This document shows positions 1 through 11,583 of a DNA stretch of 64,000 bases, piece by piece. The notes under the pieces were generated by a model that searched no databases, was not told the origin of the DNA, and saw only the letters and a program-made list of their open reading frames with translations. Numbering within the stretch: the first letter of the stretch is position 1; each line of letters begins with the position of its first letter. Made by a program: the position numbers and the translations under genes. Origin of the DNA: Hydra vulgaris (lineage: Eukaryota > Cnidaria > Hydrozoa > Anthoathecata > Hydridae); assembly GCF_038396675.1 (NCBI RefSeq), contig NC_088921.1, forward strand, positions 20,841,001 through 20,905,000, given 5' to 3'.

Positions 1-1722
1 CTATTAATGTTAGAGCCAGTTGCATCCTCAAAATCGGTGAGCACTTTGAAGAGCTCGTCAAGGAGTGACAGACCTTTATTTTTTTTGTTTTTACTTATTG
101 TTAGGGATATTGTCTCCACTGTAATACTGTTTAGGATGAGTGAGATTGGATCTCCTTGTCTCTCACCCCGATTAATTTAGAAAGATTGACCGAGATATCC
201 GTTGTTGATGATCAGAAATTGCGATTTTTTGATCGTATTTTTAATTGCTGTAATAAAGTTGTTTCCAAGGTTGAATTTTTCAAGTACTAGGTTCATGAAT
301 TCCCTATCCTTGTCAAAGGCTTTCTCTTGGTCTATAGTGATATTTATGCCGTCAGTATTTTTCTGGTTCGAATATTCAATTATGTCCTTAGATAAAAAAC
401 AAATTAGAGACGATGTTTATCCCAGGCACAGAACAAGTTTAGGTTGGTCCGAGGATTTTTTCTAATATATTAAGTAATCTAAGTGCTATGGTTTTAATTA
501 TTTAAGTAATTTTTTTATCATCTTTTGTTGGTTTGTAAAGGTTTTGGTAATAGAGGCTGAGAGTTTCCGTTATGTTTTTTGTGTCTACGTGCACTGCGTT
601 TCCGTCATTAGTTTGTTCAATTGTTTTACATTTTTGAATATTTTTTTCTAGTTGGTAGAGAAGTTTTGATGGTTTTTCACCTTCTTCTACTATTGTCTGC
701 TTTGTTCTTGAAAAATAAGCCTTTTTCTGACTTTAGTGCTTTTATTTTTTTTTGGGGGATTTAATTCTTTCTTTGTTTTCATTGTTGTTAGTCTTTTTAC
801 ATTCATCTAGTAATCTGTTTTCGAATTGATCTATTTCTCTAATTTTGTTAAATTTAATTTGTTTTGAGCGTTTAATGGCTATGGATTTAACATAGTTTTT
901 GCAAAATTTCCCACCATTGAGAGCTTCCTTTACAAATGGGTGTGGGTTTTAAAGTAGTTTCAAAAGATTCTCAAGTTTTGTTAGTAAAAACCTCGTTCTC
1001 TAGTAGAGTTATATTAAGGTGCCAGTAACCTCGTCCTCTTATATTTTGAGCTTGCGCAGTGTAGTGGTATACGAATGCTTTGTGGTCGCTTAGATCTGTG
1101 TTAATTAATCTACTACAAAAAGCTTTATCCGTTTTATCGTAAGTAAATTCTTTTTCCAGGGGGTTTAGTTTTCAATATATATCAATTAGGGCTTGTGTTC
1201 TGCAGATATTTTGTAGATTTGTTTTGCCTAAGGTGTTATTTCTATTGAACGCATCTCCTCCATCTCTATCGACACTCGAGTCTTCCACCGTGTTAAAGTC
1301 ACCACATAGTAGGGTGCAGTCACATTTTTGAAAATATTTATTTATGTTACTAAAGAAGTTTTCTTTTTCTTGAGGGTCATTTGAGGCATATATATTTATA
1401 ATTCTAATGTTTTGGTTTTCTATAAGAATATTGACTGCTAGTATTCGTCCTTTAGTGTCTTTTGCTACATTTGTAATGGTTTCGAGTGTTTTGGTCAGTA
1501 TTGCGACCCCCGTTTCCTTGTTGGTCTCGCAATTCATATAAAAAGGGCATTACTAATTTTTGCCCATTCTTTACTCCATATTTCTATTCTTTCGACAAGG
1601 CAGTGGGTTTTTTGAAGATAAATTCGAACAAAGTCACACTTTTGAAAATATGTAAGGACTTTATGTCTTTTTTTATTATTACATAAACCATTTACATTTA
1701 CCGTTACAATTTTAACAGCCAT
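1..1722 (-). pseudogene. ORF2 of M1: APE endonuclease and start of reverse transcriptase, broken
   Basis: Read on the minus strand from 1722, the start is MAVKIVTVNVNGLCNNKK, the APE N-terminus with its catalytic Asn. Further endonuclease blocks follow (NIYASNDPQEKENFF, LLCGDFNTVEDS near 1270-1390, then SDHKAF near 1080). RT begins below about 560, with ITIDQEKAFDK (motif A) near 300-350 and GERQGDPISL (motif B) near 140-170. Stops and frameshifts separate these blocks. ORF2 nicks the target and copies the element RNA by target-primed reverse transcription. Confidence 0.85.
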
Positions 1723-1779
1723 TTTGGACTATTGCCACTTAATATTTGTATCATTTTTAGTATTTATTTATCTTTTTTT

Positions 1780-2450
1780 TTCTTGTTTTAATTTATTTAA
1801 ACTTTATATTTTTATTGGTTGTTCATATTTTATCTTTTTTTAATTGTATTTATTTTATTTATTATTATTTAGGTTGTTATGACTTTGTTAGAATCTTGCC
1901 CCTGAAGATTAAGATTTCTTTGTAGTCGTTTATATTCTTGGGTACTTATTATTCCTTTTGTGTTGCTTTTCTTTTTACTTTTTTGTCTTTTAGGTCAAAA
2001 CCTGTTTCTTTTCTATTTGTTTCATTTAAGTCGTGACTATTTTTTATATCAGTGGTATTAGTTTCAGGCTTTTCTATAATTCTAGTTTCAATAGGTTTAT
2101 TTTGATTGGGGGAGGTGTCAAGGTTTACTCGATTTATAGTTGTTCGATTTATAGCTCTGACATTGAAACCTCTTATATATTAGAAGAGGTTTCAATGTCA
2201 GAGCTATCTATACTGGTTTACCAGTATAGATAGCTCTGATATTGAAACCTATTAACTTAATAAATCTTAGAATAGGTTTAATGACGTTTTCCATTATGGC
2301 AAAAAGGGTGGCGGTATAATAAAGGTTCCCTTTTTAGGGGTTTTTTTTATAAGGGGATGTGTTATTACATGTTTACTAAGGCTCCTAGTTGCCTAATCTA
2401 TTCTAAAAATTAGTAAGAACACTTGGAAAAATACTAAATACGCACTATTT
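1780..2450 (-). pseudogene. ORF1 remnant of M1
   Basis: The minus strand around 2240-2330 reads IMENVIKPILRFIKL, matching the conserved block VMENMRKPMPTSLEVMGY of the E13 ORF1 (59712-60869). The rest is too decayed to follow and contains a zig-zag inverted duplication at 2151-2250. It would have encoded the RNA-binding ORF1 protein. Limits are approximate. Confidence 0.55.
2151..2250. repeat. zig-zag inverted duplication (A-A'-A)
   Basis: Arm 2151-2174 is a perfect 24 bp inverted repeat of 2184-2207. Segment 2187-2217 is in turn a 31 bp inverted repeat of 2220-2250 with one mismatch and a 2 bp spacer. The same sequence therefore appears forward, reversed and forward again within 100 bp, inside the decayed ORF1 of M1. 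Confidence 0.9.
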
Positions 2451-2569
2451 CACTCAATACGCCCCTCACATCCTCTATATAACACTTAACAATCCCCTAA
2501 ACCTCAATACTCACTATTAACTCTAAAACGTCACTAGCTCGACAAATTGCTAGTAAATCGCAAGGTTAC

Positions 2570-2604
2570 ACCTTAAGATCTATGCCATTAGGCTGAGAAG
2601 CGAT
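2570..2604 (-). pseudogene. second copy of the U2 5' end inside the M1 leader
   Basis: The minus strand from 2604 reads ATCGCTTCTCAGCCTAATGG, U2 nt 1-20 with one change, continuing to about nt 33. It lies just downstream of a complete U2 nt 1-45 (2665-2619) already present at the target site. The extra U2 start is thus carried by the inserted element rather than by the target. Confidence 0.75.
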
Positions 2605-2618
2605 ACTACACTACTACC

Positions 2619-2665
2619 GAGAACAGATACTACACTTGATCTTAGACATTAGGCTGAAAAGCGAT
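2619..2665 (-). pseudogene. U2 snRNA 5' half (nt 1-47), split by M1
   Basis: The reverse complement matches nt 1-45 of the complete U2 at 59210-59396 with a few substitutions and includes the branch-point-binding GTAGTA. The gene is interrupted by M1, so it cannot give a functional U2. Confidence 0.85.
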
Positions 2666-2844
2666 AGCTGATCACTGTAGATATAGTCGGACTGACGCCG
2701 TCTTCAACAATGTACTTGTAGTTTAAATAAGTATGTCTAATCGTATTCGTCGTCGTCATCATCAGCAGCATCATCATCAGCAGCAGCTGAGACCAATGCC
2801 GATATTGGACACTCTAAAAGTCAAGACTCATTCTTATTTTTAAT
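2666..2844 (-). other. U2 intergenic spacer with promoter-like block
   Basis: This is the reverse complement of the spacer seen at 59032-59209: a GAC/TGA/TGC trinucleotide tract in the middle, then the conserved block that precedes U2 nt 1 (around 2666-2730). Its presence shows the U2 pieces are parts of a tandem array and not isolated retrocopies. Confidence 0.75.
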
Positions 2845-2991
2845 CTGGGCCGCGCTCAGCAATGGTGCAAAGCCGAGGCAACCCATGGTCAGGGCAAGGT
2901 AAACCTACGATCATGACCTAATGCCAAAATCAGATTAGTATTTGAGCCGGACTGTGCTGGCGAACCAGATATTAAACTGATAGAAACAGAT
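2845..2991 (-). pseudogene. U2 snRNA 3' part, downstream of M2
   Basis: The reverse complement matches U2 from about nt 40 to 187, including the Sm-site region and the two 3' stem-loops. It directly follows the A-tract (T-run on the plus strand, 2991-3001) at the 3' end of M2, as expected for an insertion at U2 nt 36/47. Confidence 0.85.
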
Positions 2992-3152
2992 TTTTTTTTT
3001 TCTTTTATCACTAAATAATAAATATTTACAATTTTTCTTTATATTATCATTAACTCAAGTTTTATAGTTATACAATATATGGTTTTTACAAATCTTCGTA
3101 AATATATACATTTTCTGTTTTGTATATTTTGTTATATAATTTTTGTATTCTT

Positions 3153-3380
<228 letters not shown>

Positions 3381-5282
3381 TGTGCCGTGGAGCAGTAAGA
3401 AATCAAGAGTTTAGATTAGGTTAAAAAATAGGAGAAATTTTAAAATAGGTTTGAAAAAGGTTCATATAGTAAAAGAATGATTCTTATCCTAAAAAATTTA
3501 AAAGGAATTACAGAATTTTTACATAAACATTACGTTACGAACACTATAGATATAAAAACTTATGTGTTAAAATAATATTTCATAAAATAAGGGCTGGCAG
3601 TGATTTGCTAATCATATATAATAATAGTTTTGTTGTATAACATAAGAAAATTGCAAGAGGGAAGGAAGTCTTTACTAAACATACAACGAAACGTTGTTTT
3701 ATTTTAGCTCATATGTTTAGTTTCAGACTTCCATTCTCTACTTGACAGAAAACATTTTTAATACAAAAATACTCACAGAAAATGTCCGCGGTGTTTCTAC
3801 GGACATGATAATTGTATTTTAAGGTAATTATATTCCTGATTGTCCTGATTATTACCCTGATCACTGCCATTGGGTCATTTTTTTTTTGTTACTAAACTCA
3901 TGGTGGTATCTACTGTTCCATATTGCACTCATGATGGTGTGAGTGAGTGTCAACAGCAGCTGCGAAGTGGGGTTTTTTCTCCGATAAATATGCTGTTTTA
4001 GTAGAAAAAATCGAATTTATCTGAGAAAAGTTGTTTCAGGATGTCAAGGAGTTATATACATGTTTAAAATACTCCCAAATTTCAACAGAAGGAGGACAGT
4101 AGGCAAAGATAAAGATGTTGTCCATGATAATACCACAGGTTTTGCATTTGATATTTTTGACGATCTGCTGCCTTGTGCTTTTGGTTAGCAAGGCCGCAGA
4201 TGGTAAACTGTTGTGTAGGAAACGAAAGAGGATGTTTTGAGTCGGTCCGCATGCGTGGGAGTGAAGTTTTATTTCCAAATTTAGGTCCACGGATTTGTTG
4301 TTTTTGTTGAACCGTTCCACAAAAGTTCTGCTGGCACGACTGTCTTTTTGTTTTTTGCCACTTCTAAGTAAAATTTTTTTGTTGTTTTCAGAGGGATGTT
4401 AGAAAGAGACCCGTTTTTGACTAATATTTCGATTGTTGTTTTTTAGTACTGAGACGTTTTGTTGTACCAGTGTTTTGAAAAGTTGTTCTGCTTGAAAAAA
4501 TTCCGGCTTTGGTTTTGGTTCGTAAATTTTATAAGTGAACTCGCTAACCAATACTTTGAAAAGTAGTAATATTCATGAGCTTTTCCTCTTCGCATTATTT
4601 CAGTTGAAAGCGCGTTTTTTGGCGAAGTGCGAGACATTGCTTTTTCGGTGATAAAGTCCCGAAACCCCCGCTTTAGACGGGTAAAAAAAGTGTCTCTCTC
4701 TTGACCGGATTGTAATTGGTCTTTTGCCACAGATCTTCGAAAATGGCTCTGTGCAGGCATTCTATTTTCCATTCGGGAACAGTCAGCACGTTTGCCAGAA
4801 ACCGCGCTTTTGACATTGCTAACGTATTTGTCAACATAGTCTATCTCCTAAGTACGTAGTCCCAGAAACTTGAGTTTTTTCTCTATTTTGTTTAGAGTTA
4901 CTAACCAGTTGAAATTGGTAGTATCGCTCAGTCTAGTGTAAAAGGTGACACCTGAAATTTTGAAACCGGTGTTGTTGTTCCACTCTATCCCATCCAATTC
5001 AGGGTACGTTTTGGGATCAAAACCCCTAAGGGAGAGATACTTGGTTTTTGAGGCATTGATCACTGAACTACTTGGTTTTTTGAACAGTTTTACTTTTTCG
5101 AAGAAAAAACGAACTGATTTTACGTCCCTGGCAAAAAAGTTTGAATCGTCTGCGTACTGCTGTATTTTAAGGGGTTTAGATGTACATGGTAGCGGGGAAC
5201 CCTCTACTCTGCTATCTGCTCTGATCACCAAAGCGAAAGCTTCGGCGACGAAAGAGAGAGAGGGTATTGTGATTTCCTGTCT

Positions 5283-5355
5283 ATCTGAATTGCGATTTCC
5301 TGGCAATCTTCCCTTTCCGTAGAAAAGGAGGCTGACAGGATATCGCAATTCAGAA
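5283..5355. repeat. inverted duplication in M2 ORF2
   Basis: Arms 5283-5302 and 5336-5355 are 20 bp inverted repeats with two mismatches and a 33 bp spacer. Confidence 0.7.
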
Positions 5356-6688
5356 CAGATGCCAAAACATCTGAATTTAAGTTGTTGACAAAAAATACAA
5401 AACTTTCTCCGAGGTTGAATTTTCGGAGAATCTGAAGCTGAAACGCACGATCGACTTTATCAAACGTTTTTTCTTGATCAATTGAAAAAATGATACTAGG
5501 TAGATTTTTAAATTTCACGTGATCAATACGATCACGGACTAAATGTAAATTTGAGAATATTGTTTTACCTAGGATTATGCAAATTTGAATTAGTTCTATA
5601 ATTTTCCCCAATACTTTTGCAAGTCTTAGAGCCAGCGCTTTCGTTATTATTTTGTAATCAGCGTCGATTAAGGATATAGGCCTCCAGTTTTTGCATTCGG
5701 TAAGATCTCCTTGTTTGGGAATCAGTGAAATAATTAATTTTTTCATAAAGTGGCTAGTGTTTTTGTCTACGAAAAGTATTTCGTAGGCAAGTTCTTTAAT
5801 ATCCTTTTCTAAAGTGCTCCAAAAGGTTTTATAAAGTTTAGCTGGAAGTCCGTCATAGCCCGGAGGTTTTCCGTTTTCAAATTTAAAAAAGGCTTATTTT
5901 TGTTCCGCGCCGGTGAGGCGATGTTTAAAAATTGATTTTCATCATCACTTAAACGTTTAGTGATGTGTGACAAGACATAATTATGGCTGTGTTTGCATAA
6001 ACTAGTTTTGGTGTAAGTGTTTTTGTACTAAGAAACTAGGGAGTATTTCACCAGGTTCACTCTTCAATGTGCCGACATTTTTGCGAATTTCGGTAATTGA
6101 CTTGTTCCGCTGTTGAACTTTTTCCAAATTTTACAAAAATTTTGAAGGTTTTTCTCTTTCTTTGATTAGTTTTTGTTTCGTGCGAATAAACGCACCGAGA
6201 AAATGGAGCAAGAAAAGAGCATCGCGTTTTTCTTTGATGCTATCTAAATCCGGGTTAGCGCTTTGTCGCTCCCGTTGGATTTCGTTTTTAATTCTCTTGA
6301 TCTTTTTTTGTTTTTCGCACTTTCCTGTATCAATATGTGTTGTAATTCAACCCTAACAAAAAGGTTGCAGTCGTCGCACCATTTTAATATTGACGTATAG
6401 GACCGTTTTTTAGTTTGCTAATCTTGAATTAAGAGTTCAATTTTCTGCGTATGCACTTCTATTTCCAAAAGGGAGCAATTTAATTTCCAGTATCCCGGTC
6501 CTCTCCAGGTTTTACTTAAAGTGACAGTTTCTGACACGAACTCGTTGTCAGAAAAAGGGTTGGTGAAAATTTTGGTGTGTTTGTTGTTTTTTGGCGACTT
6601 TAACAGGGCAGTAAATTCTGCCAAGTCTACATTTAACCGTTTGATTGCGCCATGTGAATTCTCTTTTGTTGGGAAATTTGTATCGATC

Positions 6689-6737
6689 GGGTTTTCCAAA
6701 GTAAGTATAACTAGGTTATACTTACTTTGGAAAACCC
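6689..6737. repeat. perfect 23 bp inverted duplication in M2 ORF2
   Basis: 6689-6711 is the exact reverse complement of 6715-6737, separated by 3 bp. It interrupts the endonuclease-RT linker coding sequence just before RGPGYW. Confidence 0.9.
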
Positions 6738-7077
6738 CGAGTTCAGTAATGCCTTAGGTATGATGTTTAGCATTGTTTGAGCCTTCTGTGTCAAGAGGCA
6801 GGCTTTCGACCATGTAAAAATCCCTGGCCATCAGGACGGGTAGCCCTGTGTCCGCGAGAAGTCTCCAAGGTCGCCAAAAAAGTGGCGCCTTTCTCTCGGC
6901 ATATTGGGCGCGTAAATGTTCAGCACCTGCATTTTGTGTTTGTCAATTTTTATCATGACATTTAATATTCTTCCGTTATTGTCCCTTTTTAGTTCGTTTA
7001 TAGAAACATTTGATTTAGAGAGAATTGCCACCCCACAACAGTTATGAATCGGACCAGAGTACTAAATAGACTCGCTA

Positions 7078-7122
7078 GTCCATTCGTCACTCCACTGTTT
7101 AACAGTGGAGTGACGAGTGGAC
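7078..7122. repeat. 22 bp inverted duplication in M2 ORF2
   Basis: 7078-7099 and 7101-7122 are inverted repeats with one mismatch and a 1 bp spacer, in the N-terminal endonuclease region. Confidence 0.88.
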
Positions 7123-7599
7123 GGTCCGGATTTTGTTTCCTGAAGGAGGATTAGATCGAAGGGGGAATTTTTGAGAAACCCCAAAAAGTCAGCGCGTTTG
7201 TTTTGGTCGTTAAGACCGTTTATGTTACACGTTAAACTATTAATAGATATGATGTAGAGGATCAGGTTTCCCAATTTAAAAACTCGTGTGCCTTAAACAT
7301 GAATATAATAGTTTTACAACTTGACATAAAAAACACAAACATATAAATATTAACCTTATAGCACGAGTTTTCGTTTGAACAGATGTAATACGAACAATAG
7401 GACGCAATGGACCATAACATTCCACAAAAAAGCGCGATTTAAAACAATACGAATTACGACATTTTAAGTGCTTATTTAAAAACGTGACATGCACAATTAA
7501 TAAAGTTAAAAATAAAACGTAAAAAAAATTTTTGTAGTAAGAAAAAGAAATAAAAGTTTAGAACAAAAAAATTCGAAATAATAGTCTGATTTGAGAACA

Positions 7600-8716
7600 A
7601 AGCTAAAAAGGTAAGATGAAACGAAAAAATTAGAGAGAGAAGTAATCTTACGATTCCTTTTTCCGCACATGTTTGGCTTTCATAGTCCTCATAAATGAAT
7701 AAAATATCGGCCTCGTCCTCATCAAGTTTTTGGTCTGTTTCTTCGCGTACGAATTCTTCCACCATATCCATCTCTTCTGGTGTTTCCAAAGCCGTTGTGT
7801 CAGTTGCCAAAACTGTTGTATTCGTTACTTTTTTAGGAGTTTCACCCTCCGACTGTCCAAGTCTTTATCAAGTTGACTGGACAGTCTTCAGTACATTTTT
7901 TTTTTCAAGGAAACTATATTGTTTTGAGGATGAAATTATATGAACATTGATGTCAACTCTGCAAAGGTTTTCATCGGCATTTTTATTATCTTTGTCGTCA
8001 CTTTTCTTTTTTTTTCAATTTTAACCTCCGTAGGTTCAACATGTTTGGGTTCAAAGGGTGCTTTGGCGAGCTTTTTGAGTATTGCTTTCTGGTTGTTCAA
8101 CATGTTTGTAACTGAGGGTAAGCCCATCAACGTTTTGGTATAGCAAAGTGGATTTTGAGATGGGTTTTTCCAATTTTTTATAATAACAATAACATTTCCT
8201 GTATAAATGTCTTCACCTTGTACTTTAACCTTTTGCAGGTAAAAAGAGTCAAATTTACCTCCTCCTGTCGCAAGGTTTTTTCCAAGCAAGATGAAAGCAC
8301 TTTGACACTCGTTTCGTAAAATACCAATTGTGATATTTGGTCGTACAACAAAAGTTTGTACGTAAGAGGACGTGCCTCTTACGTACAAACTTTTGTTGAA
8401 AATTAAATGCGCAGCCTTTGATTTCAATTTCGGTGTTTAAAAACATGTCGACTGCTGAATTGTTTATCACTGCAAACTCGAAGAGTTAATTTGAGTAATG
8501 CCTTGTAACTCCCCAGACATTAGATAAAAGATTTTTCCCAGACAAAGCCAATAAAAAATCGTTCACACTGAGATTGAAATCGCCATACCTACACGCCAAC
8601 ACATTTGCGTTGTCATTGGATAAATTGGATTTGAAAATTCCAAGTTGAGTTTTGGCTTGAGTGTTGGATGGGACAGAAGATGATAATGTACCAGCATAAC
8701 TTTTCGCCATCACCAC
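7600..8716 (-). pseudogene. ORF1 of M2, broken
   Basis: The minus strand starts near MAKSYAGTL, the Ser-Tyr-Ala motif that precedes the conserved core in the ORF1s at 53808 and 59712. A diverged core follows (IEIKGCAFNFQQKFVR, then TGNVIVIIKNWKNPSQNP matching the TGI-VVLEDMPKPIP block) and an acidic tail. A 24 bp fold-back at 8346-8398 splits it into two frames. It is the most diverged ORF1 in the window, so subfamily placement is uncertain. Confidence 0.6.
8346..8398. repeat. perfect 24 bp inverted duplication in M2 ORF1
   Basis: 8346-8369 is the exact reverse complement of 8375-8398 with a 5 bp spacer. Confidence 0.9.
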
Positions 8717-9343
8717 AATACTTCAAAATTCAATACCTCAATAATTTTTCCAATAAGTAAAATAAACACGCGAATTTATTAACAACTTACAACAACAACA
8801 AAAAACCACAAGGAAGACTAAAAAGCTTCAGTATGTGTTACCAATACTTTTTTTTAACTACTTTCTAGTCCAAGGCCCTGTAAGGTAGTTTTTATTTTAT
8901 ATTTTTTGTTTTTTTATAGTTTGATGGTTTTATATTTTGTTTTATATTTTTATTTTTGTTTTATTTTTTGGTTTTGTTGCGGTTTTTGTTTTTTTTCAGT
9001 TATTGTTTTGTGTTTAGTTTTTCAAGTCTTATTGGAGTAACTCTTGGATGTGACTCTATTATACTGAGAACTTTTGTTTTTTAAATAATATTAGATACCT
9101 TGTTATGGTTTTTACACTTTTTATTTTTATTTTTTTGGAAAAATTTTAAGATATTTTTCTGTTTCGTTTATACATTTTTGATTAATGATAAAATTTGTAG
9201 GCTTTTTAAAGAATTTTAAGTTTCAGTTTGTGGTGTTATTTTTGCTCGTTTTGATTCGTAGATTTGTTTTTTAAGTGCACGTTCTTCTTGTTTTTTTTCA
9301 TGTTCAGGTTGAAACTGTGAATATTCTTTCTACGTTGTTCCCA

Positions 9344-11006
9344 CTACGCTCTCATACAAGCTATATATCTATTTCTTAAAGTTTCATCTTCAGTGTTTCT
9401 ATTAACGTTTTTGAGTTTTCTCATATTGTATGAATACATTTCTCCAAAATCCATTTGTTGAAATGCAGTCGGAATAAGTTGATCAGCTTTTTTTTCAAAT
9501 GATTTATACATGCCTACAGCTCTTTCGTATTGTAACCACTCATATTTCTTATACACTTTAAATTTTTTCAGTTCTTCTTCACTGCAGTTCAGTCTATCAA
9601 ATTTTTTGAACAGTTTCCAGTTATAGTCCACTTTGTCTAAGTGGTATAATTTTAGAAATTCAATAGGCACTTCACATTCGTCCTCACTACTTTCGTCATC
9701 GCTATTGTCATCATTACTGTCATGGTCGTTTTGAGTATCAACATTATCTTGACTATTATTATTAACCTTACTATCATCTTTATCTTTACTATCGTTATAT
9801 TCTTTACTATCATCTTAATCTTTACCATCATTGCCATCTTTACTATCATCGTCTTCTTTACTATCATCGCCATCATTACTATCATCGTTATCCTTACTAT
9901 CATCATTATCCTTACTTTCATTGCCATCTTTACTATCTTCGCCATCATTACTTTCATCGTCATCTTTACTATGATTTTTATCTTTACTATCATTCCCATC
10001 TTTACTATCATCGCCATCATTACTATCATCGTCATCTTCACTATCATCCTTAAGAATATCCTCTTCTTTACTATCCTGTTTGTTTTTTCCATCTGCTACC
10101 TTATTGTCTTCATTGGCTGTACTAGTATCATTATCGTTCATTATTGTTCTTTCGAAAGTTGTTTTTCTTTGGCTGTTTCTTATGTTTGCGCTTGTGCTTT
10201 CTCTTTATATTCCTTTACTTCGTTTTCTTTCTCCAAGCTTTCAGTTATTTTAAAATGATTTGTATTTTGTATTTCTACAAATGTTGTGTCCAAGGGACTA
10301 TTACTAGTTGGTTTGTTAAAGTCGTTTTGTTCTTTTTGCTGATTTATTGTATATTTTTATTGTGGTTTTCCAACATCTTCTTGTCTGTTGTAAATTGCCC
10401 TAACTTCTTATCCATTTAATTTAATAAATCTAGGGATTGGCTTTTGAAGGTTGTCCATAATCACAACTATAATACCGGAGTAATATAGCGTTTTGTTTTT
10501 AGGTGTACTTTTGAATATAGGTTTAGTCCGTAAGTGCTTTCCATATCCCAGCTCCTCAAGAAACTTTCCAGCTGGAAAATTGCTTTTTTCTATTGGTAAA
10601 CCGAGAATTGAAATCGCTACTCTTTTACTAATATTCCTACTTGGAGTTGAAGGGTAAAATTGATGTTTTACACCATTGATATTTAGACCTCTTCAAGAAT
10701 TGTATGTTTGGTAAATCATTTTTCATTACAATCTTCATAAACGAGCCATTACAAAATCGTTGGTACCCAAATAGGTGTTTGTCATATCCGGCCTCTTCGA
10801 TAGCTAACAAAATATTCGCTGATTTTAGTTTTGACTTTACACAGAATGGTATTTTTAAGGAAATTATTGTTGTTTATAAAGTTGTTGTTTGTTGTTACTT
10901 GTGCGAAGGTTTTATTAGCTGCTTGTGCAAAAAATTTGGTTTGGGCTGTAGCAGCGCCAATTTCAGTAACTATCTCCATGGACAATTTTGGGTCTATTCG
11001 TAACAA
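9344..11006 (-). pseudogene. ORF1 of M3 with acidic repeat and extra C-terminal domain
   Basis: N-terminus at 11006, with NKTFAQVTTNNNF corresponding to the SYAQV region and a short LCKVKTKISEY core start. The conserved core (10300-10760) is frame-disrupted. From 10141 a tract of DSKDGN-type repeats (Asp, Ser, Lys, Asn, Gly) runs to about 9690, followed in the same frame by a charged domain PIEFLKLYHLDKVDYNWKL down to 9344 containing FEKKADQLIPTAFQQM. One TAA near 9815 interrupts the acidic tract. The end resembles the tail of the M4 ORF1 (FEKSLKDGKSMLSKRLP), so it seems specific to this subfamily. Confidence 0.65.
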
Positions 11007-11200
11007 GGTAAATAGTACTAACTGTAAATGTTACATTCTTAGCCACTCGGTCGCTCAGAGGCCGGTAGACTTCTAAAGAGGTCTAACCAATCTCTTTAAA
11101 AAACTCAGTCACTCCAATAAAACTCACTGAGTTCTAAGATCTCTATAAACTCTTAGCCCCTTAATATACACTAAAAGCCAGTAGACTTTGAAACACTCGT

Positions 11201-11234
11201 CTTTGCAACCCGTGGATGGGGCAAGGTAAAGCTC
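11201..11234 (-). other. U2 3'-domain-like segment in the M3 leader
   Basis: The reverse complement of 11205-11229 matches U2 nt 130-154 at 22 of 25 positions (TTACCTTGCCC then CCACGGGTTGC). In U2 this spans stem-loop III and the start of stem-loop IV. The surrounding leader is not U2. Confidence 0.7.
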
Positions 11235-11304
11235 ACAAAGCACTCAGAAGGCCAGTAAACCTTCTTTATACCAGTTAGAATCACTAGCTCGTCCAAACTA
11301 AGAT

Positions 11305-11316
11305 AAGAACAGATAC
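11305..11316 (-). repeat. U2 target-site duplication at M4 3' end
   Basis: The reverse complement reads GTATCTGTTCTT, U2 nt 36-47, directly after the M4 A-tract (T-run at 11317-11326). Confidence 0.9.
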
Positions 11317-11583
11317 TTTTTTTTTTAATTTCTTTTCCAACTAGTCCAAGACCCTTGGTTGGAGATTTTATTTTATATTTTTTGTTTTTGTTTTGTATTT
11401 TATACTTTTATTTTGTTACGTTAATTTATATTTTTGATTTATTTTTTATTTATTTATTTTTATTAAGTTATCGAGAGTTTAGGAACTCTTGGATGTGTCT
11501 TTATAGCACTCGTAACGTTTTTTTTTTTTTTTCAAGTTGTCGAGAGAATTTATTTGGGATCAAATTTAGTTTACATTTTAGAG

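Larger units (their letters stand above)
1..2618 (-). mobile_element. U2-targeted LINE copy M1 (5' part; rest lies left of window)
   Basis: Minus-strand non-LTR retrotransposon of the APE-RT (L1/Tx1, Keno-like) type. Its 5' end abuts the 5' half of a U2 snRNA gene at 2619-2665. A remnant ORF1 and then ORF2 follow toward the left edge, where the copy is cut off. Both ORFs have several frameshifts and stops, so the copy is dead. The family is supported by endonuclease and RT motifs shared with the intact copy at 53662-58879. Confidence 0.85.
4036..7240 (-). pseudogene. ORF2 of M2: APE-RT polyprotein, heavily broken
   Basis: Order on the minus strand: SLTCNINGLNDQNKRADFLG and LILLQETKS (APE, 7235-7100), NIYAPNMPRERRHFF near 6900, RGPGYWKLN near 6500, KNWRPISLIDADYKIITKAL (RT, 5690-5630), SIDQEKTFDKVDRAF (motif A near 5490), an AFALVIRA...QYADDSNFFA block (motif C near 5160), ISGVTFYTRLSDTT near 4950, then a C-terminal part ending with CKTCGIIMDNIFIFAYC near 4110, the knuckle region. 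Many frameshifts and several fold-back duplications show long decay. Confidence 0.8.
8848..11304 (-). mobile_element. ORF1-only (HAL1-like) derivative M3, 2.46 kb
   Basis: The 5' end lies exactly after the target duplication of M4 (11305-11316). Leader, ORF1 (11006 to 9344) and a 3'UTR ending in an A-tract at 8848 follow. No endonuclease or RT sequence is present: only about 500 bp separate ORF1 from the 3' end, and these include the conserved 3'UTR tract with ACATCCAAGAGTTACT near 9040-9055 that E12 also has (58752). The sequence after the A-tract is not clear U2. This matches the half-LINE architecture known for mammalian HAL1. Confidence 0.75.

Noticed and set aside
4945-5322. 125-codon plus-strand open frame
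   Set aside because: It is antisense to recognisable RT coding sequence of M2 (YADD region) and has no own similarity.
9652-10258. Long frames rich in Met/Ile/Val (minus) and Ile/Thr/Phe (plus)
   Set aside because: They are other frames of the GAT/AGT repeat that encodes the acidic Asp-Ser-Lys tract of the M3 ORF1; only the acidic frame continues into homologous ORF1 sequence.
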